Source of the DNA: Thermocrinis sp. | Lineage (GTDB): Bacteria; Aquificota; Aquificia; Aquificales; Aquificaceae | Assembly: GCF_036781485.1 (NCBI RefSeq) | Contig: NZ_DAIQAX010000010.1 | Location: 1 to 54,719 of the forward strand | Length of the DNA stretch: 54,719 nt | Reading direction: 5' to 3' | In this document: in pieces, positions 24,101 through 32,833 of the stretch | Layout of the letters: every line of letters begins with the position of its first letter | Position numbering within the stretch: position 1 is the stretch's first letter | Made by a program: the position numbers and the translations under genes | Notes under the pieces: generated by a model | Told to the model about the DNA's origin: nothing | Seen by the model: the letters and a program-made list of their open reading frames with translations, nothing else | The model's database searches: none

Positions 24101-25806
24101 CTTTAACGTGTGAGGCGGAGTTTGGTATATGTGCTATGTGCTACGGTTGGGATCTGTCTCAACGCAAGCTCGTGGATATAGGCGAAGCGGTTGGGATAAT
24201 AGCCGCTCAGTCCATAGGAGAGCCCGGAACTCAGTTAACAATGAGAACATTCCACATAGGCGGTGCGGCCATAGCAGAAAGGGCTAAAGGAGAGCTTCTA
24301 AACGAAACAGAAGGAAGCGTAAAGTTTTACAACATTAAGCTTATAACCGACAGGAATGGAAGAAAGATAAACATTTCAAAGGATGGTGCTATAGGTATAC
24401 TGGATAAAGAGGGAAGGATGGTAGAAAGACACGCCGTTCCATATTCGGCTGTGATCAAGGTAGAAGAAGGTGCGTGGGTAAAGGAAAACACTGTTCTGGC
24501 AGAGTGGGACCCATTCAATACATACATCATAGCAGAAGCTCCCGGAAGGGTGGAGTTAAAAGACATAGCCTTAGATATAACTGTGAAGGAAGAGAGAGAC
24601 CCCTTAACAGGAAAAACATCTACCATAGTATCCTTTACCAGACCAAAAGACGCTATGCTCCATACCCCGAGGATAGTTGTGGTTACTGAGGATGGAAGAG
24701 AAGTGGTTTACGACCTTCCGGTAAACTCCATCATTAGTATTCCCCCAGAGAAGATAAGTATGGAATGGTATCTGTGCCCAACTTGCACAGAATCAGAGGG
24801 AACGGAAATTCAGCATAAATACTACGTGGTAAAAGATTTCTATGTGGAGCCAGGAGATGTGTTAGCCAGAATTCCAAAAGAGATGGCAAAGGTTAGGGAC
24901 ATAGTAGGTGGTCTGCCTCGGGTAGAGGAGCTTTTTGAAGCAAGGCGTCCTAAAAATCCAGCTATTCTATCTGAAATAGATGGAACTGTGAGAATATACG
25001 AAGATGCGGATGAGGTCATACTTTTTAATCCGAGAACTGGCGAAACGAGGAAGTACGATATCAAGAAAGGTGAATACATCTTAGTTACACATGGACAGGT
25101 TATACAAAAAGGCACAAAGATCACAGACAGCACGGTGGCAGAGATAGATGGGCAAGTTAGGATAAAAGGAAAAGGATTTAAAGTTGTGGTATATAACAAA
25201 GAAACAGGGTTGCAAAGGGAATACTTTGTGCCAAAAGGCAAGCATCTTCAAGTTAGGAATGGAGACTCTGTATCCGCTGGAGATCCACTAACTGATGGCA
25301 TACCAGACCCACATGAGATACTTAGGATCAAAGGAGTAGATGAACTACATAAGTTTCTTCTAAAAGAAGTTCAAATGGTCTACAGGCTACAAGGAGTAGA
25401 AATAAACGATAAGCATTTTGAAATAGTAATCAGGCAGATGCTCAGAAAAAGAAGGATTGTGGATGCAGGAGATAGCAGATTCTTGATCAACGAGGAGGTG
25501 GATGTGGAGGAACTAAAGGAGGAGATAAAAAGAATAAAAGAAGAAGGTGGTAAAATCCCCAAGGTTGAACCCGTTCTTGTTGGTATATCCAAGGCAGCCA
25601 TAACTTCTAGCAGTTGGATATCTGCTGCCTCTTTCCAAGAAACTACCAAGGTATTAACAGATGCTGCTTGCGAAGGAAGGGTAGACGAACTAAGGGGAAT
25701 AAAGGAGAACGTTATCATAGGCAACATTATCCCCGCTGGAACTGGTGTGGGAGAGTACAGCCTGCTGGAGTTGGAAGAGGTGAAAGTTAAAAAAGGTGTG
25801 GTATAA
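21121..25806 (+). CDS. rpoC: RNA polymerase beta' subunit
   Basis: 1561 aa (E. coli 1407). The N-terminal zinc finger is CLCGKYRGKRYEGTICDRCG. The catalytic Mg2+ loop NADFDGD is at residues 583-589. The second zinc site uses the cysteine before GTTKG together with CEAEFGICAMCYG. The bridge helix and trigger loop regions follow (GARGNRDQIRQLAAMRGLM is split within them). The last third carries lineage-specific insertions, including a CPTC pair near residue 1220. The stop codon TAA lies inside a TATAAT that could start the rpsL operon. Confidence 0.98.
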   Translation: MRKGLLPFEKIKLMLASPEEIRSWSYGEVKKPETINYRTHKPEKDGLFCAKIFGPIKDYECLCGKYRGKRYEGTICDRCGVEVTKSYVRRERFGHIELAAPVVHIWFLKSSPSKIATLLGLSSRDVERVIYFESYLVIEYPSEDERTIFEQAEDTIPIKDDMGNTVFVKLHVMDEDKYLSEYAGNLEHKYEGGMGAEAIKKVLSVLDLEAYAKKLRMEVKPYSFSFEDMNKELEVKYKKLYHKMIKAVADNFRLYAIDLSIPEGMTLDQALLGVFNEELYLDVHSGKIYNQDCEGCLTGNRAIREFYEQQRSKRNDIPVFEKIEEDIRNTVLKELSESKIKKQLRVLKLVESFIKSGNKPEWMVLEVLPVLPPELRPLVALDGGRFATSDLNDLYRRIINRNNRLKRLIELDAPEIIIRNEKRMLQEVVNALIDNGKGGKVITQNGRALKSLADYLKGKQGRFRQNLLGKRVDYSGRSVIVVGPELKMHQCGLPRIMALELFKPFVYRRLEEKGYATSIKSAKKLVENKTPEVWECLEEVVKQHPVLLNRAPTLHRMSIQAFEPVLVDGKAIQLHPLVCPPFNADFDGDQMAVHVPLGIHAQLEAYILMLSTQNILSPAHGKPITLPSQDIVLGLYYLTQVVKGVKGEGKLFYNRQQVLLALENGVVDIHALIKLRLEDGKVIETTPGRVLLNSILPEDFPFLNEVLDKKGISKLISKVYEKYGVEITAQLLDSIKELGFKMATKAAISIGIEDLQVPTVKREILKDAFQQTDEIADLYRKGILTSKERYNRIIDLWSEITDKVSRAMFDEIERSSREERGKVYPGTFNPIYMMAISGARGNRDQIRQLAAMRGLMAKHTGEFIETPITANFREGLSVLEYFISTYGARKGLADTALKTAFAGYLTRRLVDVTQDIMITQKDCGTTKGIEMTAIVEGGEEKVPLRDRIIGRTLAEDVIDPYTGEIIAERNTIIDPELAEKIVHRGIEKVKVRSPLTCEAEFGICAMCYGWDLSQRKLVDIGEAVGIIAAQSIGEPGTQLTMRTFHIGGAAIAERAKGELLNETEGSVKFYNIKLITDRNGRKINISKDGAIGILDKEGRMVERHAVPYSAVIKVEEGAWVKENTVLAEWDPFNTYIIAEAPGRVELKDIALDITVKEERDPLTGKTSTIVSFTRPKDAMLHTPRIVVVTEDGREVVYDLPVNSIISIPPEKISMEWYLCPTCTESEGTEIQHKYYVVKDFYVEPGDVLARIPKEMAKVRDIVGGLPRVEELFEARRPKNPAILSEIDGTVRIYEDADEVILFNPRTGETRKYDIKKGEYILVTHGQVIQKGTKITDSTVAEIDGQVRIKGKGFKVVVYNKETGLQREYFVPKGKHLQVRNGDSVSAGDPLTDGIPDPHEILRIKGVDELHKFLLKEVQMVYRLQGVEINDKHFEIVIRQMLRKRRIVDAGDSRFLINEEVDVEELKEEIKRIKEEGGKIPKVEPVLVGISKAAITSSSWISAASFQETTKVLTDAACEGRVDELRGIKENVIIGNIIPAGTGVGEYSLLELEEVKVKKGVV

Positions 25807-25807
25807 T
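25780..25807 (+). promoter_or_regulatory. Candidate promoter of the rpsL operon in the rpoC end
   Basis: GTGAAA (25780-25785), 16 nt, then TATAAT (25802-25807) with TGG before it (extended -10). The TAA of TATAAT is the rpoC stop codon. The expected start leaves about 15 nt with an AGGAGGT site before rpsL. Confidence 0.5.
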
Positions 25808-25828
25808 TAACTACTTTAGGAGGTAGAA

Positions 25829-26227
25829 ATGCCGACTTTTAATCAGCTGGTAAAGTACGGAAGAGAAAGGAAGAAGAAAAAGAGTAAATCTCCTGCCCTG
25901 CAGGGCAACCCCCAAAAGAGGGGCATTTGCGTTAGGGTATATACAGTTACTCCAAAGAAGCCAAACTCTGCTTTAAGAAAGGTTGCCAGGGTTAGGCTAT
26001 CCAACGGCATAGAGGTTACCGCCTACATTCCGGGAGAAGGGCATAACTTACAAGAGCACTCCATAGTGCTCGTTAGAGGGGGTAGGGTAAAGGACCTGCC
26101 CGGTGTGAGATACAAGGTTGTAAGAGGAACTTTGGATACTGCAGGTGTTGCCAACAGAAAACAATCAAGGTCTAAGTATGGAGTAAAGAGGCCAAAACAA
26201 CAAGCGCAAGCAGGAGGTAAAAAATAA
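25829..26227 (+). CDS. rpsL: Ribosomal protein S12
   Basis: 132 aa. S12 is part of the decoding centre. TPKKPNSALRKVAR (with the streptomycin-site lysine) and LPGVRYKVVRG are conserved, so no streptomycin-resistance change is evident. The C-terminal tail is slightly extended (QAQAGGKK). First gene of the str-type operon; the stop overlaps rpsG by 1 nt. Confidence 0.98.
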   Translation: MPTFNQLVKYGRERKKKKSKSPALQGNPQKRGICVRVYTVTPKKPNSALRKVARVRLSNGIEVTAYIPGEGHNLQEHSIVLVRGGRVKDLPGVRYKVVRGTLDTAGVANRKQSRSKYGVKRPKQQAQAGGKK

Positions 26228-26709
26228 TGCCAAGAAAAGGCGGTGTTAAACCAAGAGAGATCCCGCCAGATCCAAAATACGGGGACGTAATAGTACACAA
26301 ACTTATAAACAAGGTAATGGAGAGTGGAAAGAAGAGCGTGGCGGAGTGGATAGTGTACACAGCTATGGAAGAAGCGTCCAAGGTAGCAAAAATGCATCCT
26401 GTGGAGCTTTTGCACAAAGTAGTGGATGCCTTAAAGCCCGAGTACGAAGTAAGGCCAAGAAGGGTAGGGGGAGCTACCTATCAGGTTCCCGTAGAGGTTC
26501 CTCCAAGAAGGCAGGTGAGTTTGGCTTTAAAGTGGCTAGTGGAAGCGGCAAGAGAGAGAGCCAGACATAGAGGAAGCTATACGATGATAGAAAGGTTAAA
26601 GGCGGAAATGCTGGACGTTTTGGAAGGCAAGGGTGGAGCCCTGAAGAAAAAAGAAGAAACCCACAAAATGGCAGAAGCTAATAAAGTTTTTGCCCATTTT
26701 AGGTGGTAA
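26227..26709 (+). CDS. rpsG: Ribosomal protein S7
   Basis: 160 aa. S7 starts assembly of the 30S head. The opening PRKGGVKPREIPPDPKYGD and central GGATYQVPVEV with RARHRGS are typical. The start overlaps the rpsL stop (TAATG). fusA follows after 11 nt with a GGAGGT site. Confidence 0.98.
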   Translation: MPRKGGVKPREIPPDPKYGDVIVHKLINKVMESGKKSVAEWIVYTAMEEASKVAKMHPVELLHKVVDALKPEYEVRPRRVGGATYQVPVEVPPRRQVSLALKWLVEAARERARHRGSYTMIERLKAEMLDVLEGKGGALKKKEETHKMAEANKVFAHFRW

Positions 26710-26720
26710 GGAGGTAGAAG

Positions 26721-28808
26721 ATGCCAAGGTTAGTTCCTATAGAGAGATTAAGGAACATAGGTATAGTTGCACACATAGACGCGGGTAAGACCACAACTAC
26801 CGAAAGGATCCTGTATTACACCGGTAAAACATACAAGATAGGTGAGGTGCATGAAGGCGCCGCCACAATGGACTGGATGCCTCAAGAGAAGGAAAGGGGT
26901 ATAACCATAACTGCTGCTACCACCGCGTGCTACTGGAAAGACCATCAAATAAACATCATAGACACGCCCGGACACGTGGACTTTTCTGTGGAAGTGGTGC
27001 GCTCTATGAAAGTGCTGGACGGCATTATTTTTGTATTCTCCGCAGTGGAGGGTGTGCAACCCCAATCTGAGGCAAACTGGAGGTGGGCTGATAGATTTGG
27101 CGTGCCAAGGATTGCCTTCATAAATAAATTAGACAGGCTCGGTGCAGACTTTTACAGGGTTTTCAGGGAGATAGAAAACAAGCTCAGCATCAAACCCGTC
27201 GCCATTCAAATACCAGTAGGTGCAGAAGATCAGTTTAAAGGCGTGATAGACCTTATGGAAATGAAGGCTATCATATGGCTAGAAGAAACGCTCGGTGCGC
27301 GCTACGAGATAGTAGATATACCTGAAGAATACACAAGCAAGGCTCAGGAATGGAGAGCCAAAATGGTGGAAGCTATAGTAGAGCAGGACGATGAGTTGAT
27401 GATGAAGTATTTGGAAGGTGAAGAGATTGAAGTAGAAAAACTCAAAAAAGTATTGAGAAAAGCCACTATAGAGAAAAAACTTGTGCCAGTTCTATGCGGT
27501 TCTGCTTTTAAAAACAAAGGAGTACAACCACTACTTGATGCGGTAATAGATTACCTTCCATCTCCTTTGGACATTCCCCCCGTTAAAGGAATTAACCCAA
27601 AGAATGACCAAGAGGAGGAGAGAAAACCTCTGGACGAAGAGCCCTTCTGTGCCTATGTGTTCAAAGTTATGAGTGACCCTTATGCAGGACAGCTAACCTA
27701 CTTTAGGGTGTTTTCCGGCAAGGTTACAGCCGGTTCCTACGTGTACAATGCCACAAAGGATAGGAAAGAGAGGATTGGAAGGCTTCTGCTTATGCATGCC
27801 AACTCAAGGGAAGACGTGCAAGAAGCAAGTGCGGGTGAGATAGTAGCCGCTGTTGGGCTTGATGCAACCACCGGAGATACGCTTTCTGATGAAAAACACC
27901 CCATAGTTTTAGAAAAGCTTGAATTCCCAGAACCAGTTATTTCCATGGCAATAGAGCCCAAGACAAAGAAGGACCAAGAAAAACTATCTCAAGTCCTCAA
28001 TAGGTTTATGAAGGAGGACCCCACCTTTAAGGCAACGGTGGATCAAGAAACTGGGCAAGTGCTAATACACGGCATGGGTGAATTGCACTTGGAGATCATA
28101 GTTGACAGAATGAAGAGGGAGTACGGTGTGGAGGTCAATGTAGGTAAGCCACAGGTAGCCTATAAAGAAACCATCAGGAAAAAGGCTACTGCAGAAGGAA
28201 AGTTTATAAGGCAGAGCGGTGGAAGGGGTCAATACGGACACGCGATCATAGAAATAGAACCCTTAGAAAGAGGACAAGGCTTTGTCTTTGAAAACGCCAT
28301 AGTAGGTGGCATTATACCAAAGGAGTTTATACCTTCTGTGGAGAAAGGTGTTAAAGAAGCTATGCAGAGTGGCGTAGTTGCAGGGTATCCTGTGGTAGAT
28401 GTTAAGGTTAGACTCTTTGATGGGTCTTATCACGAGGTAGACTCCTCAGACATAGCTTTTCAGATAGCTGGGTCTATAGCTTTTAAGGAGGCAATGAAAA
28501 AGGCAGATCCAGTTCTACTGGAACCTGTGATGGAGGTGGAGGTAGAAACTCCCGAAGATTATGTGGGTGATGTGATAGGAGACCTAAACTCCAGAAGGGG
28601 TAAGATAATGGGTATGGAAAACAAAGGTGTTATAACTGTAGTGAAAGCTTACGTGCCTCTTGCGGAAATGTTCGGATACGCCACCACTTTAAGAAGCTTG
28701 ACACAGGGAAGAGGAACATTTATAATGAAATTTTCCCATTATGAAGAGGTTCCGCAGCACGTAGCGGAGCAGATAATCGGAGAAAGAACAGGAGCTCTTA
28801 AATCATAA
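26721..28808 (+). CDS. fusA: Elongation factor G
   Basis: 695 aa. EF-G is the translocase GTPase. G1 is AHIDAGKTTTTERIL, followed by MDWMPQEKERGITI, DTPGHVDF and NKLDRLGAD, then domains II-V with RGQYGH in domain IV. Normal length. It lies in the usual rpsL-rpsG-fusA-tuf order. Confidence 0.98.
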   Translation: MPRLVPIERLRNIGIVAHIDAGKTTTTERILYYTGKTYKIGEVHEGAATMDWMPQEKERGITITAATTACYWKDHQINIIDTPGHVDFSVEVVRSMKVLDGIIFVFSAVEGVQPQSEANWRWADRFGVPRIAFINKLDRLGADFYRVFREIENKLSIKPVAIQIPVGAEDQFKGVIDLMEMKAIIWLEETLGARYEIVDIPEEYTSKAQEWRAKMVEAIVEQDDELMMKYLEGEEIEVEKLKKVLRKATIEKKLVPVLCGSAFKNKGVQPLLDAVIDYLPSPLDIPPVKGINPKNDQEEERKPLDEEPFCAYVFKVMSDPYAGQLTYFRVFSGKVTAGSYVYNATKDRKERIGRLLLMHANSREDVQEASAGEIVAAVGLDATTGDTLSDEKHPIVLEKLEFPEPVISMAIEPKTKKDQEKLSQVLNRFMKEDPTFKATVDQETGQVLIHGMGELHLEIIVDRMKREYGVEVNVGKPQVAYKETIRKKATAEGKFIRQSGGRGQYGHAIIEIEPLERGQGFVFENAIVGGIIPKEFIPSVEKGVKEAMQSGVVAGYPVVDVKVRLFDGSYHEVDSSDIAFQIAGSIAFKEAMKKADPVLLEPVMEVEVETPEDYVGDVIGDLNSRRGKIMGMENKGVITVVKAYVPLAEMFGYATTLRSLTQGRGTFIMKFSHYEEVPQHVAEQIIGERTGALKS

Positions 28809-28826
28809 ATAAGGAGGTAAGATAGA

Positions 28827-30044
28827 ATGGCAAAGGAGAAGTTTGTAAGAGAGAAGGAACACGTCAACGTAGGAACTATAGGGCACGTAGACCATGGCAA
28901 ATCTACTCTAACCTCTGCCATAACATGTGCATTGGCTGCGGGTGTTATGCCCGGCGGTAAGGCAAGGTGTATGAAATACGAAGAAATAGACAAAGCACCA
29001 GAAGAAAGAGAAAGAGGTATAACCATAAACATAACACACGTGGAATACGAAACCGCAAAAAGACATTACGCACACGTAGATTGCCCAGGACACGCAGACT
29101 ACATCAAGAACATGATAACAGGCGCAGCCCAAATGGACGGAGCTATCCTTGTGGTTTCTGCAGCAGACGGTCCAATGCCACAGACAAGAGAACACGTGCT
29201 GTTGGCAAGACAGGTCAATGTCCCCTACATAGTGGTGTTCATGAACAAGTGTGACATGGTGGATGACCCAGAGCTTTTGGACCTTGTGGAGCTTGAAGTG
29301 AGGGAACTTTTGAATAAGTACGAATTTCCTGGAGATGAGGTACCGGTCATAAGGGGTTCTGCCTTAGGGACATTGCAGGAGTTAGAAGCAGGGAAACCTG
29401 ACAAGTGGTGCAATGCCATAGTGGAACTGCTCAACGCCATGGACGAATACATACCAACTCCTGTAAGGGAATCAGACAAACCATTTTTGATGCCCATAGA
29501 AGACGTATTTAGCATATCTGGACGTGGAACGGTGGTAACAGGCAGGGTAGAGCGTGGAGTACTAAAGCCTGGTGAGGAAGTGGAGGTAGTAGGGCTCAGA
29601 GAAGAACCACTGAAGACTGTAGCCACATCCATAGAGATGTTTAGGAAGGTCCTTGATGAGGCACTACCTGGGGACAACATAGGTGTGCTTTTGAGGGGTG
29701 TAGGCAAAGACGATGTGGAGAGGGGGCAGGTATTGGCAAAGCCAGGTAGTGTGACGCCGCACAGGAGGTTTAGGGCACAGGTGTATGTATTGACGAAGGA
29801 AGAAGGTGGGAGGCACAGTCCATTTTTTGTGAATTACAGGCCACAGTTTTACTTTAGGACAGCGGACGTGACAGGGGTAGTGGTGAAGTTGCCAGAGGGT
29901 CAGGAGATGGTGATGCCTGGGGACAACGTGGAGCTTGAGATTGAGCTAATAAAGCCCATAGCGATGGAGGAAGGACTTAGGTTTGCCATAAGGGAAGGTG
30001 GAAGGACTGTGGGTGCTGGTGTGGTTACAAAAATCCTTGATTGA
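28827..30044 (+). CDS. tuf: Elongation factor Tu, copy 2
   Basis: 405 aa, identical in protein to the copy at 12068-13285. It sits in the second classical tuf position, after fusA and before rpsJ. The ribosome site differs from copy 1 (AAGGAGGTAAG), showing that the identical tract begins at the ATG. Both copies are intact. Such identity between paralogues 15.5 kb apart is normally kept by gene conversion. Confidence 0.98.
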   Translation: MAKEKFVREKEHVNVGTIGHVDHGKSTLTSAITCALAAGVMPGGKARCMKYEEIDKAPEERERGITINITHVEYETAKRHYAHVDCPGHADYIKNMITGAAQMDGAILVVSAADGPMPQTREHVLLARQVNVPYIVVFMNKCDMVDDPELLDLVELEVRELLNKYEFPGDEVPVIRGSALGTLQELEAGKPDKWCNAIVELLNAMDEYIPTPVRESDKPFLMPIEDVFSISGRGTVVTGRVERGVLKPGEEVEVVGLREEPLKTVATSIEMFRKVLDEALPGDNIGVLLRGVGKDDVERGQVLAKPGSVTPHRRFRAQVYVLTKEEGGRHSPFFVNYRPQFYFRTADVTGVVVKLPEGQEMVMPGDNVELEIELIKPIAMEEGLRFAIREGGRTVGAGVVTKILD

Positions 30045-30058
30045 GGTGTAAAGGATGG
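28827..30058 (+). repeat. 1.23-kb identical direct repeat, copy 2 (tuf)
   Basis: Direct repeat of 12068-13299. Recombination between the copies would excise or invertibly amplify the 16.8-kb interval holding rpoBC and fusA. Confidence 0.85.
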
Positions 30059-30369
30059 AGCAGGACATAATACGAATAAAACTGAGATCTTACGATCATA
30101 GGCTACTGGATCAGTCCGTCAGGCAGATAGTGGATGTAGTAAAAAGAACAGGTGGTATAGTGAAAGGTCCAATTCCTTTGCCTACAAAAAGGAGAAGGTG
30201 GGTTGTTCTGCGCTCTCCTCACAAGTTTGATCAATCCAGAGAGCACTTTGAAATAAGGGAGCATAAGAGGATTTTAGATATAGTCCGAATCACGCCTCAG
30301 ACAGTAGAATCTCTGATGAGCCTAAACTTGCCCGCAGGGGTAGATGTTGAGCTAAAGATGGGGAGCTAA
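30055..30369 (+). CDS. rpsJ: Ribosomal protein S10
   Basis: 104 aa. S10 (NusE) also takes part in antitermination with NusB. IRIKLRSYDHRLLDQSVRQI and LPTKRRRWVVLRSPH are typical. GAGGTG precedes the ATG at 30055 and comes from the end of the duplicated tuf tract. Confidence 0.97.
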   Translation: MEQDIIRIKLRSYDHRLLDQSVRQIVDVVKRTGGIVKGPIPLPTKRRRWVVLRSPHKFDQSREHFEIREHKRILDIVRITPQTVESLMSLNLPAGVDVELKMGS

Positions 30370-30371
30370 GC

Positions 30372-31076
30372 ATGAGTGTAGGTCTTTTTGGAATAAAGCT
30401 TGGTATGACAAGGGTTTTTCTCAAGGATGGTACAGCGGTGCCCGTTACGGTTATAAAGGTTCCAAAGCACTATGTGACTGCCATTCGCACGATGGATAAG
30501 GATGGCTACAGTGCGGTTCAGGTAGGTGCCTTTGAAGTAAAGGAGAAAAAGCTTACAAAGCCGGAGATAGGACATCTGAAAAAGGCTGGTGTTGCTCTGC
30601 TAAGAAAGTTGAAGGAGTTTAGAGTGGATAATCCCCAGGACTATCAGGTAGGGCAGGAAATAAAATTGGAAAATGTTTTTAAGCCCGGGGATTTGGTAGA
30701 CGTGGTGGGCATTAGTAAAGGTAGAGGTTTTGCTGGCACGATGAAAAGGTGGGACTTTGGTGGATTTCCAAGGTCTCACGGACACCGATATCACAGGGCA
30801 GTGGGTTCTATTGGTCAAAGGACGGATCCAGGAAGGGTGTGGAAGGGTAAAAGAATGGCTGGACATTGGGGCGCAGAAAAAATAAGGGTGCAATCTCTTT
30901 TGGTGGTTGATGTGCTGCCCGATAAAGGAGTAATGCTCGTAAAGGGTTCTGTACCTGGTCACCCAAAGGGGATACTGATTATAGAAAAGAGCAAAATAGC
31001 TAACAGAAGATCGCAGAGGTTAAAGCTAAACAGAATAAAACACATTCCAGAGAACATCCTTAGGAGTGAAGCATGA
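30372..31076 (+). CDS. rplC: Ribosomal protein L3
   Basis: 234 aa. GLFGIKLGMTRVF opens the protein; the long loop toward the peptidyl-transferase centre has GFPRSHGHRYHRAVGSIG with QRTDPGRVWKGKRMAGHWG. It follows rpsJ by 2 nt and overlaps rplD by 4 nt. Confidence 0.97.
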   Translation: MSVGLFGIKLGMTRVFLKDGTAVPVTVIKVPKHYVTAIRTMDKDGYSAVQVGAFEVKEKKLTKPEIGHLKKAGVALLRKLKEFRVDNPQDYQVGQEIKLENVFKPGDLVDVVGISKGRGFAGTMKRWDFGGFPRSHGHRYHRAVGSIGQRTDPGRVWKGKRMAGHWGAEKIRVQSLLVVDVLPDKGVMLVKGSVPGHPKGILIIEKSKIANRRSQRLKLNRIKHIPENILRSEA

Positions 31077-31660
31077 GTGAGCTAAGAGAGGACATATTCG
31101 GACTTGAGGTGAAAAAACACATTCTGTGGGAAGTAGTAAGGTGGCAGCTTGCCAAAAGAAGGCAAGGAACCCACAGCACCAAAACCAGGGGTGAAGTGGC
31201 TTACAGTGGGAGAAAGCTTTATCCCCAAAAGGGAACTGGAAACGCAAGGCACGGAGACAGAGGAGCAAACATCTTTGTGGGTGGTGGTGTGGCACACGGT
31301 CCCAAACCCAGAGATTACTATTATCCTTTACCCAAGAAAGTAAGGAAGTTGGCGCTTAAGATGGCCCTTTCTTCAAAAGCAAAACAAAACGCTATAATTT
31401 TGGTGGATAGTATAGATATGGGAGAAGTTCCCAAAACGAAGAGAGCTTTAGAATTCCTAAGGGCTAACGGTTTGGAAGGAAAAAAAGTTTTAGTGATTAT
31501 TCCCGAAAGGGACCAGATTACAGAAAAGTCCTTCAGAAACCTGCAGACTGCGAAAGTTCTTCCTGTGGAAGGGCTCAACGTTTACGACATACTTTGGGCA
31601 GACAGTTTGGTAATAATCAAGTCTGCCCTTGATAAGATCTACGAGAGGTTAGGCTCATGA
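31073..31660 (+). CDS. rplD: Ribosomal protein L4
   Basis: 195 aa. The exit-tunnel loop has RQGTHSTKTRGEV, KLYPQKGTGNARHGD and GGGVAHGPKPRDY. In E. coli L4 represses this operon through the leader; no such leader is evident here because rpsJ follows tuf directly. Overlaps both neighbours by 4 nt. Confidence 0.97.
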   Translation: MSELREDIFGLEVKKHILWEVVRWQLAKRRQGTHSTKTRGEVAYSGRKLYPQKGTGNARHGDRGANIFVGGGVAHGPKPRDYYYPLPKKVRKLALKMALSSKAKQNAIILVDSIDMGEVPKTKRALEFLRANGLEGKKVLVIIPERDQITEKSFRNLQTAKVLPVEGLNVYDILWADSLVIIKSALDKIYERLGS

Positions 31661-31956
31661 AAAGGCCGGAGGACGTGTTAATAAGACCTATAATCACAGA
31701 GAAGAGCAATAGACTTATGGAGGACCACAAAAAATACACCTTTGAAGTGGCGATGGATGCTACAAAGCAGGAGATAAAGTATGCGGTCCAAACCCTCTTT
31801 GGCGTAAAGGTTCTTAAAGTCAATACTATGATAGTAAAGCCAAAGAAAAAGAGGGTTTTTGGTAAGTTTAGAAGGTATGGATATACAAAATCCTACAAAA
31901 AGGCTATAGTTACGATAGATCCATATCAAGAAATTGATCTTTCTGGTGTGAGGTAA
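31657..31956 (+). CDS. rplW: Ribosomal protein L23
   Basis: 99 aa. L23 borders the tunnel exit and docks trigger factor and SRP. DVLIRPIITEKSNRLME and YAVQTLFGVKVLKVNTM are typical of the family. Start overlaps rplD by 4 nt. Confidence 0.96.
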   Translation: MKRPEDVLIRPIITEKSNRLMEDHKKYTFEVAMDATKQEIKYAVQTLFGVKVLKVNTMIVKPKKKRVFGKFRRYGYTKSYKKAIVTIDPYQEIDLSGVR

Positions 31957-31960
31957 GAAC

Positions 31961-32833
31961 ATGGGTGTAAGGAAATTAAAACCAGTAACTAACGGGCAAA
32001 GGCACGCAGTTCTCTACGACTTTGCAGAAATAACCAAGTCTGAGCCTGAGAAGTCTTTAACCTACTTTTACAAAAGAGCTAAGGGGCGTTCTCACGGAAA
32101 GATTACCGTCAGATCAAGAGGTGGGGGCCACAAAAAGAGATACAGAATAATAGACTTTAAAAGAGACAAGAGCCTTGTACCCGCAAAGGTTGCGAGCATA
32201 GAGTACGATCCCTTCAGGTCCGCACGGATAGCACTCCTTCACTATGCAGACGGTGAGAAAAGATACATAATATGGCCAGAGGGATTAAAGGTTGGTGATA
32301 CTGTGATATCTATATCCTATGAGGATGCTTCCGCTGGAAAAGAACTGCCAGAAATAAAGCCCGGCAACGCATTGCCTTTAAAATACATCCCAGTAGGAAC
32401 TATCATTCACAACATAGAGCTAAACCCAGGAAAGGGCGGACAGTTAGCAAGGTCTGCTGGAACCTCTGCCCAAGTAATAGGTAAAGTAGACAATTATGTT
32501 CAGGTAAGGCTTCCTTCAGGTGAAATCAGGCTTATTCATGAAAGATGCATGGCTACGGTTGGCGCAGTTGGCCTGGCTGAGCACGAGCTTGTTAAATACG
32601 GAAAGGCTGGAAGGTACCGCTGGCTTGGCTGGAGGCCTCACACAAGGGGAACGGCTATGAACCCAGTGGATCACCCCCACGGTGGTGGAGAGGGTAAAAC
32701 AAAAGGAAAGCATCCCGAGTCCCCTTGGGGCTGGAAAACCAAAGGATATAAGACAAGAAGGGGTAAAAAGTATTCAGATAAATTTATCCTTGTTAGCAGA
32801 AAAGGAAAACCTCTTAAGGAGGGTATTAAATAA
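31961..32833 (+). CDS. rplB: Ribosomal protein L2
   Basis: 290 aa (E. coli 273), with a slightly enlarged N-terminal region. The catalytic-centre block MNPVDHPHGGGEGK carries the essential histidine. GRSHGKITVRSRGGGHK is also conserved. The stop overlaps the rpsS start by 1 nt. Confidence 0.98.
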   Translation: MGVRKLKPVTNGQRHAVLYDFAEITKSEPEKSLTYFYKRAKGRSHGKITVRSRGGGHKKRYRIIDFKRDKSLVPAKVASIEYDPFRSARIALLHYADGEKRYIIWPEGLKVGDTVISISYEDASAGKELPEIKPGNALPLKYIPVGTIIHNIELNPGKGGQLARSAGTSAQVIGKVDNYVQVRLPSGEIRLIHERCMATVGAVGLAEHELVKYGKAGRYRWLGWRPHTRGTAMNPVDHPHGGGEGKTKGKHPESPWGWKTKGYKTRRGKKYSDKFILVSRKGKPLKEGIK

